A DNA stretch of 33,754 nucleotides from Bacillota bacterium (GTDB lineage Bacteria; Bacillota; Clostridia; UBA1381): assembly GCA_021203665.1 (NCBI GenBank), contig JAJQAT010000029.1:1-33754 (forward strand), read 5' to 3'. Of this stretch, positions 7,444-15,110 are shown one piece after another. Position numbers and translations under genes: made by a program. A model generated the notes under the pieces. The model made no database searches, was not told the DNA's origin, and saw only the letters and a program-made list of their open reading frames with translations. How positions within the stretch are numbered: the first letter of the stretch is position 1; every line of letters begins with the position of its first letter.

Positions 7444-8151
7444 TTAGTTTGAGAAATTATTTATATAAATCGAATATATAAATGAGAAAACAATCCAAGC
7501 CACTGCCGAAAAAGCCGCTCCGGGGAGCTGACGCTTGAATGAAAGCTTCTTTTTGGGCAGGAAGGTGTAAAAAAGCGCGAACAAAATCGTCAAATACGCC
7601 ATTATGATGATTATTTTGCCCTTTAACAAAAACTGTATAACGCTCATTAAGGTTTCGGAATGTCCGCCTATGAAATATTCGAGCTTATTTCCGAAAACAA
7701 ATAATAAAGCCGCGAGAATAAGCGCCGCTATAAACGCGAGAGTGTATATAACGGAAAAAATGCGCTTGTAAAAATAATTGCGCGTCGGCGCGTGATATAT
7801 ACTGTTCAGACCCGTGTAAAGCGCCATAATACCTCTTGACGCGAGCCACAATGTGGACACGGCAGTTATGGAAATTACGGAAACAGACGAGGTTTTGTCA
7901 AACAGCTCGTTTGTAATCGTGGTCAAAAGTCCGCTTACCTCCGCGGGAGCCAACGAGTTAATTGTGTGAAGCAGCGTCTGCTGATCTATGTTTATGAACA
8001 GATTTATTATGGAAAAAATCAGCATGAGCAGCGGAATTGCCGATATAACAAGAAAAAATGACGCCTGCGCCGCGTATACGCTCACATTGTCACCGGTAAG
8101 GTTATCTATAAATTCAATCAGCTTTTTTAATTTACTATTTTGCGGCCTCAT
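7444..8151 (-). CDS. YihY/BrkB family membrane protein, truncated by a nonsense codon
   Basis: The 235 residues show the YihY/virulence-factor BrkB pattern. A cytoplasmic start is followed by GDNVSVYAAQASFFLVISAIPLL, a helix near 75-110 with the conserved ASRGIMALYTGLNSIY segment, a pair of helices around 130-150 and 170-190, LPGAAFSAVAWIVFSFIYSIY, and then an abrupt stop after INNFSN. Family members continue with about 40 more residues containing the last helix, and those are present in frame just downstream. The biochemical function is unsettled; the old RNase BN label was a misassignment. A TTG one codon upstream is possible, but AGGAG spacing favours the ATG at 8151. The product is probably inactive or altered unless the stop codon is an assembly error. 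Confidence 0.85.
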   Translation of the reverse strand: MRPQNSKLKKLIEFIDNLTGDNVSVYAAQASFFLVISAIPLLMLIFSIINLFINIDQQTLLHTINSLAPAEVSGLLTTITNELFDKTSSVSVISITAVSTLWLASRGIMALYTGLNSIYHAPTRNYFYKRIFSVIYTLAFIAALILAALLFVFGNKLEYFIGGHSETLMSVIQFLLKGKIIIIMAYLTILFALFYTFLPKKKLSFKRQLPGAAFSAVAWIVFSFIYSIYINNFSN

Positions 8152-8192
8152 CAAATTTCTCCTATTTTATAAAATACCCCCGAAAATCAAGA

Positions 8193-8218
8193 CGGTTCCG
8201 CCCAAAAGGCGGAATCCT
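8193..8218 (-). terminator. hairpin after the SLH-protein gene
   Basis: GGTTCCGCC (8194-8202) pairs with GGCGGAATCC (8208-8217), with one mismatch, immediately after the SLH gene's stop codon. On the minus strand a moderately T-rich stretch follows, so it is a plausible operon terminator of average quality. Confidence 0.5.
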
Positions 8219-8219
8219 C

Positions 8220-9269
8220 TTAATTTTGTATCAGATTATACAATCTCACAACCGTCGCGACAGCCTGCTCGACGGTGTACGGGCCCTGCGGTGAAAATTC
8301 GGATGTCGTGATGCCCGTCATAATATTATATTCGTTCGCCCAGGTGACATAGAACACCGCCCACGGCGATATGCTCGAGGTGTCGTCATATGAGAGCCAC
8401 GTTTCCGTGCCCACCCACATATATTTTTCCGCGACGCCGCACAGAAGCGTCGCCGCCTCCTCGCGGGTTATGGTGCCGTAGGGGTCGAAATTATTATCGT
8501 CCCTGCCGTTCACTATGCCCATCGCGTACAGTATATCCACCGCGCTGTCTACGCCGTCGCAGTCGTCAAACACATTCCTCAGATACGCGCCCAGCTCGTA
8601 AGCCGCGTATGACTCCAAGGAGGTGTAGCTTTCCTTTACGGCAATCATATTGCCGAGAAGAACGCAAAACTGCTCGCGCGTTATGTTTTCGGAATACCTG
8701 CTTGTAAACTCGTACGGGAGCAGACTGTTTGCCGCCGCCTCCTTTGCGAAGGACTGCGCCCAAACCGCCTCGGGCAGCTTGAGGAAGTCATACGATGTGT
8801 CACGGTGAATTTCCTCACCGCTCACCTTCACGTCCGCGTCCTTGTATATGCTGTCGAGATACATCAGCGTGTCCGTGTCGTCCTCGCCGACCTTGTAGCA
8901 AATATAATTACCGCTTCCGTAAAGACCTATCTGAATACCGGAATTGAGGTAATAGCTTTTCACTCCCGCGTCGGTGTACACGTTTACCGCGATGCCCCGA
9001 AACGGCGTCGGATTAATTGTCCGGTAAGCCGTCATATTCTGAATATTGTAATAAAAATCGTTTATTTCCTCGCGCGTCAAATCGGTGTACTTGCCGTCCG
9101 CCACGTCCGAAATTGTCACCTGCGTTATCTCGTCCGCGCTGAAAATTCCCATCGCGTCCGCGACGGTCATGCTCTCCGGCAAATCAACCACGTTATACGC
9201 GTATCCGGTAATCGACAGCGCCAGCATAAATACCGCCGGCAAAATTATTTTTATAAACCTTTTGATAAT
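8220..9269 (-). CDS. secreted SLH-domain protein, probable non-AUG start
   Basis: The protein carries S-layer homology repeats in its C-terminal half. These are AQSFAKEAAANSLLP...NITREQFCVLLGNM, AVDILYAMGIVNGRDDNNFDPYGTITREEAATLL and VTWANEYNIMTG...FSPQGPYTVEQAVATVVRLY. Such repeats anchor proteins non-covalently to cell-wall polymers. The N-terminal third is an unrecognised domain. The first canonical start, TTG at 9242, lies about 32 bases from the only ribosome binding site (GGAGG at 9275-9279) and would leave a signal peptide without its basic end. In the same frame, upstream codons ATT (9269) or ATC (9266) lie 5-8 bases from GGAGG and give IIKRFIKIILPAVFMLALSI, a textbook signal peptide. 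I therefore place the start near 9269. The gene is the last of an operon after pyrE. Confidence 0.8.
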   Translation of the reverse strand: MIKRFIKIILPAVFMLALSITGYAYNVVDLPESMTVADAMGIFSADEITQVTISDVADGKYTDLTREEINDFYYNIQNMTAYRTINPTPFRGIAVNVYTDAGVKSYYLNSGIQIGLYGSGNYICYKVGEDDTDTLMYLDSIYKDADVKVSGEEIHRDTSYDFLKLPEAVWAQSFAKEAAANSLLPYEFTSRYSENITREQFCVLLGNMIAVKESYTSLESYAAYELGAYLRNVFDDCDGVDSAVDILYAMGIVNGRDDNNFDPYGTITREEAATLLCGVAEKYMWVGTETWLSYDDTSSISPWAVFYVTWANEYNIMTGITTSEFSPQGPYTVEQAVATVVRLYNLIQN

Positions 9270-9281
9270 AATCCCCTCCGT

Positions 9282-9944
9282 TTAAAAAACGCAGTATGTG
9301 TCCATATATTTCTTCATTTTCGCGAGCATATCCCCATATGAACCGTCCTGCTCCAGGTATTCGTAAATATCACGCACCGTTATTATCGCGTGTACGTTTA
9401 TTCCGAAATCCTCCATAACCTCCATTATAGTGGTCTTTTTCGGGTTTTGTCCGACCTCGCAGCGGTTTACGGAAATAAACATATCGTTTACCTTAACGTC
9501 CGCGGCGCTTTTCAAAATCGGCATGGTTTCGCGAATCGCGCTGCCCGCGGTTATTACGTCCTCGATTATGATAACCCTGTCGCCGTCCTGCGGCTTATAG
9601 CCGACAAGCGAGCCGCCCTCGCCGTGGTCCTTTTCTTCCTTTCTGTTGAAGAAATACGGCTTGTCCGTTTTATATTCGTTGTAGAGCGCCGCCGCGGCGG
9701 ATGTCACAAGCGGAATACCCTTGTACGCCGGACCGAACATACAGTCAAAATCCGCGCCGCAGCTTTCGTTTATAAGCTCCGCGTAGAATTTGCCGAGCGT
9801 CGCAATCTGTCTGCCCGTTTTGAAATTGCCCGTGTTTACGAAATACGGCGTGTTTCTGCCGCTCTTTGTCACAAAATCTCCGAAGCGCAGCACGTCGGAT
9901 TCCATCATAAACTCAATAAATTCCTTTTTCTTTTCCGTTATCAT
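9282..9944 (-). CDS. pyrE: orotate phosphoribosyltransferase
   Basis: PyrE transfers phosphoribose from PRPP to orotate, giving orotidine monophosphate in pyrimidine synthesis. The 220-residue protein has the PRPP-binding motif VIIIEDVITAGSAIRE at about residues 122-137. It also has GPAYKGIPLVTSAAAAL near 70-86, FNRKEEKDHGEGG with the catalytic-loop Lys and His near 98-110, and SGRNTPYFVNTGNF at the N-terminus. GGGGG precedes the ATG by about seven bases. It lies 11 bases after the sigma-factor gene and just before the SLH gene, which is an unusual position: no other pyr gene is in the window. The assignment is very secure. Confidence 0.96.
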   Translation of the reverse strand: MITEKKKEFIEFMMESDVLRFGDFVTKSGRNTPYFVNTGNFKTGRQIATLGKFYAELINESCGADFDCMFGPAYKGIPLVTSAAAALYNEYKTDKPYFFNRKEEKDHGEGGSLVGYKPQDGDRVIIIEDVITAGSAIRETMPILKSAADVKVNDMFISVNRCEVGQNPKKTTIMEVMEDFGINVHAIITVRDIYEYLEQDGSYGDMLAKMKKYMDTYCVF

Positions 9945-9955
9945 TGTTTTGCCCC

Positions 9956-10693
9956 CTAATCCTTAAAGTATAAATTTTTCAATTTTTTCAGTATTTTCTT
10001 TTCCATTCGCGACACCTGCATTTGAGAGGTGTTCATAATAACAGATATTTCCTTTTGACTCTTTTCATCGTAATATCTGTATTTGATGAACTCCCTTTCG
10101 CTTTCCGAAAGGTGCTTCATGCAAAAGCTTATGAAATCCCTGTCCTCAATCATGAGGTAATTCTTATCCTCGACTCCGACGACGTTTGAAAGAGACATCT
10201 CGCCGTCGGCATACGCCTCATATTCAAGGGATTTTATAAAGGACGCGTCGCCCAGCTCGTATATGCTCTCCAGAGTTTTCTCGGGAATGTTTAGTATTCG
10301 CGCGACCTCCTCGCGGGATATGCCCTCGGACATACGGCGGATTTTTTCCGCCTTGTAAAACACCTCGTAAAGCCGCCTCGGTATACGGATAAAATTACCC
10401 TTGTCGCGGAAATATTTTCGTATTTCTCCCATTACCGTGGGCGTGGCGAACGTGGCGAACTTAACGCCCTTGTCGGGGTCGAACCGCTCCACCGCGTATA
10501 ATATTCCCATGCACGCGACCTGATATATATCCTCGTATTCTACGCCTCTGTTCACAAACTTTCGCGAAAGTATTTCCGCGATATATATGTAAGAGGAAAC
10601 AATCTCATCGCGCAGACGCGTGTCCTTTGTTTCTCTGTAGCGTGAGAACATCTCATATTCACTTGTTATTATTTCGGGCTTGACAACTGCCAT
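9956..10693 (-). CDS. RNA polymerase sigma factor, SigB/SigF/SigG type
   Basis: This 245-residue sigma-70 family protein has region 2 (EYEDIYQVACMGILYAVERF and KFATFATPTVMGEIRKYFRD, about residues 50-95), region 3 (RRLYEVFYKAEKIRRMSEGISREEVARIL) and a region 4 helix-turn-helix (LSESEREFIKYRYYDEKSQKEIS then MNTSQMQVSRMEKKIL). The MGEIRRxxRD and HTH patterns belong to the stress/sporulation group SigB, SigF and SigG. I cannot tell which one it is: no SpoIIAA/SpoIIAB or RsbV/RsbW genes adjoin it, as would be expected for SigF or SigB. Instead a single-pass membrane protein gene lies 18 bases upstream, and pyrE and an SLH gene follow. It is probably transcribed from the strong promoter near 11490. 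Confidence 0.9.
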   Translation of the reverse strand: MAVVKPEIITSEYEMFSRYRETKDTRLRDEIVSSYIYIAEILSRKFVNRGVEYEDIYQVACMGILYAVERFDPDKGVKFATFATPTVMGEIRKYFRDKGNFIRIPRRLYEVFYKAEKIRRMSEGISREEVARILNIPEKTLESIYELGDASFIKSLEYEAYADGEMSLSNVVGVEDKNYLMIEDRDFISFCMKHLSESEREFIKYRYYDEKSQKEISVIMNTSQMQVSRMEKKILKKLKNLYFKD

Positions 10694-10711
10694 TGTTACC
10701 CTCCTCGTGAT

Positions 10712-11371
10712 TTATTGTATAAGTATTTCCGCGATTTTAAGCGCGTCCTCATAGGACTGCACATCCTTTTCGCCGTCGCTGTAGTTTTGGCGTATCAGCA
10801 AATATAAATCGTCGCAATAGATGCTGTTTTCCTTTAAAACCGCGCTGTCCTTCAGATTTACGGCGTAGCCCTCGCCGTCCGAGCCGAGAAGTATTTCCGC
10901 GTCGGTATCCGCGGCGTAGACGTCGGTGTTTACAAAGGAGTCCGCGACGGATTCTCTTTGGAGATACAATGCCGCCTCAACCTCGTCCATCAGATAGATA
11001 TAGGTGTAATCATCCGTAAAGGAAAGGTCAAGCTTTGTCTGAATGGCGTAATCGTATTCCTCGTTGCCGGCGCCGTCCGAGAACATCATGGTTTGGAAAT
11101 AAACCGACTGCTTGCCGTTTCCGTCAATATCCGTTACGTATTGAGACAATATATCCCGGAGCTTTTCCGTTTCTGTTTCGGAATAGCTCATATGTCCCGC
11201 GTATACAACGGTCATATCGTATTTTTCGCGCGTGGCGCACTGCACAATCGTCACCGCCGCTACGATAACCGCAATCACGGTTATTATCGTGTGCCATTTA
11301 TAGTAATACCAAAAATAATCCCACCATTTCTTGGTAAATCTTTTCGGAACCTCTCCGTATTTCTCAGCCAT
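10712..11371 (-). CDS. single-pass membrane protein of unknown function, upstream of sigma factor
   Basis: The 219-residue protein has a short basic and aromatic cytoplasmic end (FTKKWWDYFWYYYKWH, about residues 11-26), one transmembrane helix (about 27-46) and an acidic extracytoplasmic domain of about 170 residues rich in Asp, Glu and Tyr. I recognise no domain. The open frame extends 44 codons further upstream, but AAGGAGGAG lies five bases before the ATG at 11371, and the upstream part would lie in the leader. It is the first gene of the operon that continues with the sigma factor, so a role in controlling that sigma factor is possible. No known anti-sigma motif is visible, so this is only contextual. 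Confidence 0.75.
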   Translation of the reverse strand: MAEKYGEVPKRFTKKWWDYFWYYYKWHTIITVIAVIVAAVTIVQCATREKYDMTVVYAGHMSYSETETEKLRDILSQYVTDIDGNGKQSVYFQTMMFSDGAGNEEYDYAIQTKLDLSFTDDYTYIYLMDEVEAALYLQRESVADSFVNTDVYAADTDAEILLGSDGEGYAVNLKDSAVLKENSIYCDDLYLLIRQNYSDGEKDVQSYEDALKIAEILIQ

Positions 11372-11461
11372 ACAGACTCCTCCTTGCTTTAACAGAGACC
11401 CTCGCCCGCCGCCAAACCGCTCCGCCGCGGCGGCGAAATCGAATTTTATTGATATAAAGCT

Positions 11462-11490
11462 ATTATACCTCAAAGAGAGTAATCTGTCAA
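11462..11490 (-). promoter_or_regulatory. consensus sigma-A promoter of the membrane protein-sigma-pyrE-SLH operon
   Basis: On the minus strand TTGACA (11485-11490), a 17-base spacer and TATAAT (11462-11467) match consensus exactly. The leader to the first ATG is about 85 bases and includes a GC-rich self-complementary segment (about 11398-11440). Confidence 0.85.
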
Positions 11491-11527
11491 TTTTTAAAGC
11501 CAAAAAAAGATTGAACAGTCTGTAAAC

Positions 11528-11560
11528 AAAAAGAGGACTATCGGCGATAATCCTCTTTGT
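11528..11560 (-). terminator. terminator after the small helical protein gene
   Basis: AAAGAGGA pairs with TCCTCTTT around a loop containing the sub-stem TATCGCCGATA, and the minus strand continues with a T-run. It lies 10 bases past the stop codon of the gene at 11570 and separates it from the next operon's promoter. Confidence 0.8.
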
Positions 11561-11569
11561 GTGAAGCTG

Positions 11570-11950
11570 TTATATCGGTTCCTTTTCTATAATTCGCGGA
11601 TAATATTTTCTGGTTGAATGATATTTTTCCTGCTTTCTCACCGCGCCCAACAGCGCTCCGAGGCTGTTCAGCAGCTTTTTGTTTTCCTCGAGAAAATCCA
11701 TTATCGGCTCAAGCTCCTCCACCGCGTCCTTAAAAATTCGCCGCTGCTTTCTCGAATCGGCAAGGCGGGTTGCCAAACGCGCCCTGTCCTTGTATTTCAG
11801 CTCCTCCAGCTCTAAGCTGTGCAAAATATCCTGCGTTATTTTATCCTGTTTAATCATTTCCTCTTTCATATACGCGTATGAATATTTCGCGTCGGTTAAA
11901 AATTTTGTAAAATCCGAGATTGTTTCCGAAATCCTTTTTTCCTCATCCAT
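11570..11950 (-). CDS. small helical hypothetical protein
   Basis: The 126-residue, highly charged protein is almost entirely predicted helix by composition. Coiled-coil-like stretches lie around residues 25-75 (MIKQDKITQDILHSLELEEL, then KYKDRARLATRLADSRKQRR) and a leucine-rich helix around 85-105 (DFLEENKKLLNSLGALLGAV). It has no signal peptide or membrane segment. I do not recognise the family. The start at 11950 is chosen because AAGGAGGTG lies seven bases upstream; an in-frame start 20 codons earlier lacks such a site. It is monocistronic, with its own terminator, and divergent from the alpha-galactosidase gene with about 145 bases between them. Confidence 0.75.
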   Translation of the reverse strand: MDEEKRISETISDFTKFLTDAKYSYAYMKEEMIKQDKITQDILHSLELEELKYKDRARLATRLADSRKQRRIFKDAVEELEPIMDFLEENKKLLNSLGALLGAVRKQEKYHSTRKYYPRIIEKEPI

Positions 11951-12096
11951 TGCAAACCACCTCCTTATCGCTTGTTTTGTTAAATAAATTATAATATACT
12001 GCCTGTACAATAAACAGGACTATGTCGAAAAAACACTTTATTTACGGAATTATGTATGATACAATGTAATTACTATTAAAAAGGAGATTATTTATT

Positions 12097-13353
12097 ATGA
12101 AAGCAGAGGCAAAAACACCGCCTATGGGTTGGAACAGCTGGGATTGCTACGGCGCGAGCGTCACCGAGGATGAGGTAAGGCGCAACGCGGAATACATGGC
12201 GAAAAATTTGAGGAAATACGGTTGGGAATATATCGTTGTTGATATACAATGGTTCGAACCGAACGCGTCCGGCGCGGATTATAACGCGGACGCCGAGCTT
12301 GTGACGGACGAATATTCAAGGCTTATGCCGGCGGTCAATCGTTTCCCGTCCGCCAGGGACGGAGCGGGCTTTAAACCGCTCGGTGATTATATACACAGTC
12401 TCGGCTTGAAATTCGGCATACATATTTTAAGAGGTATTCCGAAGCAGGCTGTAAGACAGAACGCGAAAATTCTCGGCTCGCCGCGCCGTGCGGCTCAAAT
12501 AGCGGATTTCGGCAGCGTATGCGGTTGGAACGGCGATATGTGCGGAGTGGATATGTCCCGCGGCGGCGCGCAGGAGTATTACAATTCGATTATATCCATG
12601 TACGCGGACTGGGGTGTGGACCTTTTAAAGGTGGACGATATAGCAAGACCGTATCACGCCGACGAAATAGAGGCGATACAAAAAGCCGTTGAAAACACGG
12701 GAAGAAATATTGTTCTTTCGCTTTCTCCGGGAGATGCGCCGCTTAAGGAGGCGGAGCATTTATCCAAATACGCCAATATGTGGAGAATGACGGACGATTT
12801 TTGGGACGGCTGGGAGCAGCTGCGGAAGATGTTTGATTACTGCCGCGATTGGTTCCCGTATGTGCGCCGAGGCAGCTGGCCCGACTGCGATATGCTGCCG
12901 CTCGGCAGGATAGGTATACGCTCGCACGGCGGCGACAGAATGACGCGCTTTACCCGTGATGAGCAAAGGCTTTTGATGTCGCTTTGGAGCATTTTCCGCT
13001 CGCCGCTCATGTTCGGCGGCGATATGACCTATAATGATGAGTTTACTCTTTCGCTTATGCAGAACGAGGAAATTATTCGTATAAATCAGCGCTCGCACGC
13101 GGGCAGAGAAGTTTACAGAAGGGGCGGTGAAATTGTTTGGGCGGCAAACGGAGATGACGGCGAGTATTATCTCGCCCTGTTCAATATCGGCGAAAAGGAG
13201 ATAACCGCCGCGGCGCCGCTTTCATTTGTCGGAATAGAAAAAGAGGTGTCGGCAACGGAGCTGTGGACAGGCGGTGCCGCAGAGATAGTGAATAATGAAA
13301 TAATATCCTCCGTGCCGCCTCACGGAGTAAGGCTGTATAAAATAGTGGAATAA
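12097..13353 (+). CDS. GH27-family alpha-galactosidase
   Basis: Members of glycoside hydrolase family 27 remove terminal alpha-galactose (some act on beta-L-arabinopyranose) from oligosaccharides and plant polymers. The 418-residue protein starts with TPPMGWNSWDCYG, the family hallmark. It has the second conserved stretch YIVVDIQWFEP, the nucleophile region LLKVDDIARPY (Asp180 or the adjacent Asp181) and the acid/base region WRMTDDFWD (Asp233/Asp234). A C-terminal beta domain begins at about residue 335. There is no signal peptide, so it probably acts in the cytoplasm on imported oligosaccharides. AAGGAG lies 10 bases before the ATG. It is monocistronic with no transporter or regulator beside it. 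Substrate specificity cannot be read from sequence alone. Confidence 0.92.
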   Translation: MKAEAKTPPMGWNSWDCYGASVTEDEVRRNAEYMAKNLRKYGWEYIVVDIQWFEPNASGADYNADAELVTDEYSRLMPAVNRFPSARDGAGFKPLGDYIHSLGLKFGIHILRGIPKQAVRQNAKILGSPRRAAQIADFGSVCGWNGDMCGVDMSRGGAQEYYNSIISMYADWGVDLLKVDDIARPYHADEIEAIQKAVENTGRNIVLSLSPGDAPLKEAEHLSKYANMWRMTDDFWDGWEQLRKMFDYCRDWFPYVRRGSWPDCDMLPLGRIGIRSHGGDRMTRFTRDEQRLLMSLWSIFRSPLMFGGDMTYNDEFTLSLMQNEEIIRINQRSHAGREVYRRGGEIVWAANGDDGEYYLALFNIGEKEITAAAPLSFVGIEKEVSATELWTGGAAEIVNNEIISSVPPHGVRLYKIVE

Positions 13354-13371
13354 AACCAAACCTTATGGTTA

Positions 13372-13721
13372 TTTCCTATTTTATCATATAAATTTTCGTA
13401 AAAATTCACGGCTGCCGTAAAAACGGAGTACTTATTCGAAGACTATGCTATTTGTTCAGAAAACAAAAAGCCAGAATGATCGTAGCTGCAGGGGGTGAGG
13501 TTTGGAGAGGGGGGACGCAAGTCCCACCCTTTCCAAGAAAGGGGTTTTGATACTTTTGCCCCGACAAAAGTATGAATATTATAAATATAGAATAAATCAA
13601 AAAAAGAGGAAATGCCGGTATGACACTTCCTATTTTATCATATAAATCTTTGTAAAAATTAACGTCTGCCGCAAGAGAGGGGTTTTGATACTTTTGCCCT
13701 GTCAAAAGTATGAATATTATT
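13372..13721. repeat. two-part direct repeat in a gene-free region
   Basis: This stretch between the alpha-galactosidase and PHP genes has no credible gene. Unit A (13372-13417, starting TTCCTATTTTATCATATAAA) recurs at 13627-13671 with a few changes. Unit B (13535-13581, starting AAGAAAGGGGTTTTGATACT) recurs at 13673-13721. Each B contains a perfect 9-bp hairpin ATACTTTTG/CAAAAGTAT (13550-13573 and 13688-13711) that could work as a terminator in either direction. Between the A and B units lies a G-rich hairpin (GGGAC/GTCCC near 13512-13525) and CCCTTTC/GAAAGGG. A similar arrangement of a G-rich hairpin then an AAAAG-type hairpin occurs at 32911-32970. Confidence 0.7.
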
Positions 13722-14358
13722 ATGGCAACGGAATATTTAAGCTTTGCAGCAGCTCGTTTGCTCTGCGTATTTGCTTTTTTCTGTATTCCGCGATAAAATG
13801 CGTGTCCGAGCCGACGCTTACCGGAATACCGCTTTCCTTTATGATGCGCTGTTTTTTCTCATTGGTTAGGAAATCGTAATAATATATGTAATTTCCGGAG
13901 GTGTTAAGCTCCCAAAAAATATCGTTGTCGCGCAGGGTTTTTATTATGTCAAGCCCGTACCGCTCACCCAATTTAAAAATATCGGTGTGGGCAAGACCCG
14001 CCTTGCATTTAAACAGTCTGCGCCATTCGAGAAATTCATAAAAATCCATAGCTCTTTCATCGTCAAGACTTTCAAACAGAACGTAATCGAATTGCTCGGT
14101 CGCTTTCGGCAGCGACTGCGGCGGCGCGGGACGCGTGCCTATCTCAAGACCGCACAAAACCTTTATTTTATCCGCGTATTTTACCTTGCAATGCTGAATA
14201 TACTCATAATAAAAAGAGAGGTTATCGCCTATGGTGAATTGATGGTCGGTTATGCCGATTACATCAATGCCGTGACGTATCGAATTTTCGATTATCTGCT
14301 CCGGCGTGTTTGAGCCGTCATAGCTGAATATGGTGTGATTGTGCAAATCCACATACAT
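13720..14358 (-). CDS. PHP-domain phosphoesterase
   Basis: The 212-residue protein belongs to the polymerase and histidinol phosphatase (PHP) superfamily of metal-dependent phosphoesterases. The metal ligands are visible: the N-terminal DLHNHTIFSYDG (residues 4-15, HxH), ITDHQ near 36-40, CGLEIG with the Glu near 70, HTD near 122, and the C-terminal SVGSDTHF (DxH) near 185. The length is short, closer to the YcdX-like group than to a full histidinol-phosphatase (about 260 residues), so the substrate is open. AAGGAGG lies about nine bases before the ATG. It is monocistronic; its 3' end overlaps the palindrome of repeat unit B, which may terminate it. Confidence 0.85.
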   Translation of the reverse strand: MYVDLHNHTIFSYDGSNTPEQIIENSIRHGIDVIGITDHQFTIGDNLSFYYEYIQHCKVKYADKIKVLCGLEIGTRPAPPQSLPKATEQFDYVLFESLDDERAMDFYEFLEWRRLFKCKAGLAHTDIFKLGERYGLDIIKTLRDNDIFWELNTSGNYIYYYDFLTNEKKQRIIKESGIPVSVGSDTHFIAEYRKKQIRRANELLQSLNIPLP

Positions 14359-14438
14359 CGCGCGTGCCTCCTTTTTAAAAGTATATATGTATTATAGCAC
14401 AAAAAACTCTGAAATTCAATCGCATAGAAGATAATTTA

Positions 14439-14467
14439 TTTACAAACAATATAAATTATGATAAAAT
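14439..14467 (+). promoter_or_regulatory. promoter of the LOG-SGNH-lipoprotein operon
   Basis: TTTACA (14439-14444), a 17-base spacer and TAAAAT (14462-14467) lie 30 bases before the first ATG. Each hexamer differs from the sigma-A consensus by one base. Confidence 0.7.
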
Positions 14468-14497
14468 AACTAAAAAATATATTCGGAGGCAATATTT

Positions 14498-15097
14498 ATG
14501 GATATTTGTGTATTTGGCGCGTCAAGCAGTACAATCGATAAATCGTATATTGACCGGGTGGAAGCGCTCGGAAAAAAGATAGCCGAAAGAGGACACGGCT
14601 TGGTTTACGGAGCCGGAGCGTCGGGACTTATGGGCGCGGCGGCAAGAGGCGTTTATGAAAAGGGCGGAAAAATCATAGGCGTTGTGCCGGACTTTTTCGA
14701 GGACGAGGATATGGGCGTTGACGGCAGAATTTTCCAAAACTGTACCGAGCTTATCAAAACCGACACAATGCGCGAGAGAAAGCGCATTATGGAGGATATG
14801 GCGGACGCGTTTATTATCACTCCCGGCGGCATAGGAACCTTTGAGGAATTTTTTGAGGTGTTCACTCTGAAACAGCTTGAAAGACATAACAAGGCAATCG
14901 CCATTCTCAATCTTAACGGCTATTACGACGCGATGCTTAATATGCTTAATGTCGCGGTCGAGCAGAAATTTCTGCGCGAGGCTTGTCATCTTCTGTACAA
15001 GGTATTCGACGATGAGGACGAAATGCTTGATTATATAGAAAATTACAAGGAGCCTCAAATAAATATATTTGAAATGAAGAATATTGAAAAGGGCTGA
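14498..15097 (+). CDS. LOG family protein (nucleoside 5'-monophosphate phosphoribohydrolase-like)
   Basis: LOG (lonely guy) proteins have a Rossmann fold and cleave the ribose-phosphate bond of AMP or N6-modified AMP; in many bacteria the real substrate is unknown. The 199-residue protein has the start MDICVFGASS, GLVYGAGASGLMGAAARGVYE near residues 37-55 and the signature PGGIGTFEEFFEVFTLKQL near 108-127. Its length is normal for the family. GGAGG lies about nine bases before the ATG. It is the first gene of a three-gene plus-strand unit; the next gene begins 13 bases after the stop codon. The older label 'lysine decarboxylase' for this family is incorrect. Confidence 0.93.
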   Translation: MDICVFGASSSTIDKSYIDRVEALGKKIAERGHGLVYGAGASGLMGAAARGVYEKGGKIIGVVPDFFEDEDMGVDGRIFQNCTELIKTDTMRERKRIMEDMADAFIITPGGIGTFEEFFEVFTLKQLERHNKAIAILNLNGYYDAMLNMLNVAVEQKFLREACHLLYKVFDDEDEMLDYIENYKEPQINIFEMKNIEKG

Positions 15098-15110
15098 TAA
15101 AGGAAACGCT

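Noticed and set aside
13448..13705. 85-codon minus-strand open frame in the repeat region
   Set aside because: It consists mainly of the two copies of repeat unit B read as protein (GQKYQNP twice) and has no ribosome binding site.
14498..15097. Lysine decarboxylase
   Set aside because: The PGGxGTxxE motif belongs to LOG phosphoribohydrolases; the lysine decarboxylase label is a known legacy misannotation and no PLP site is present.
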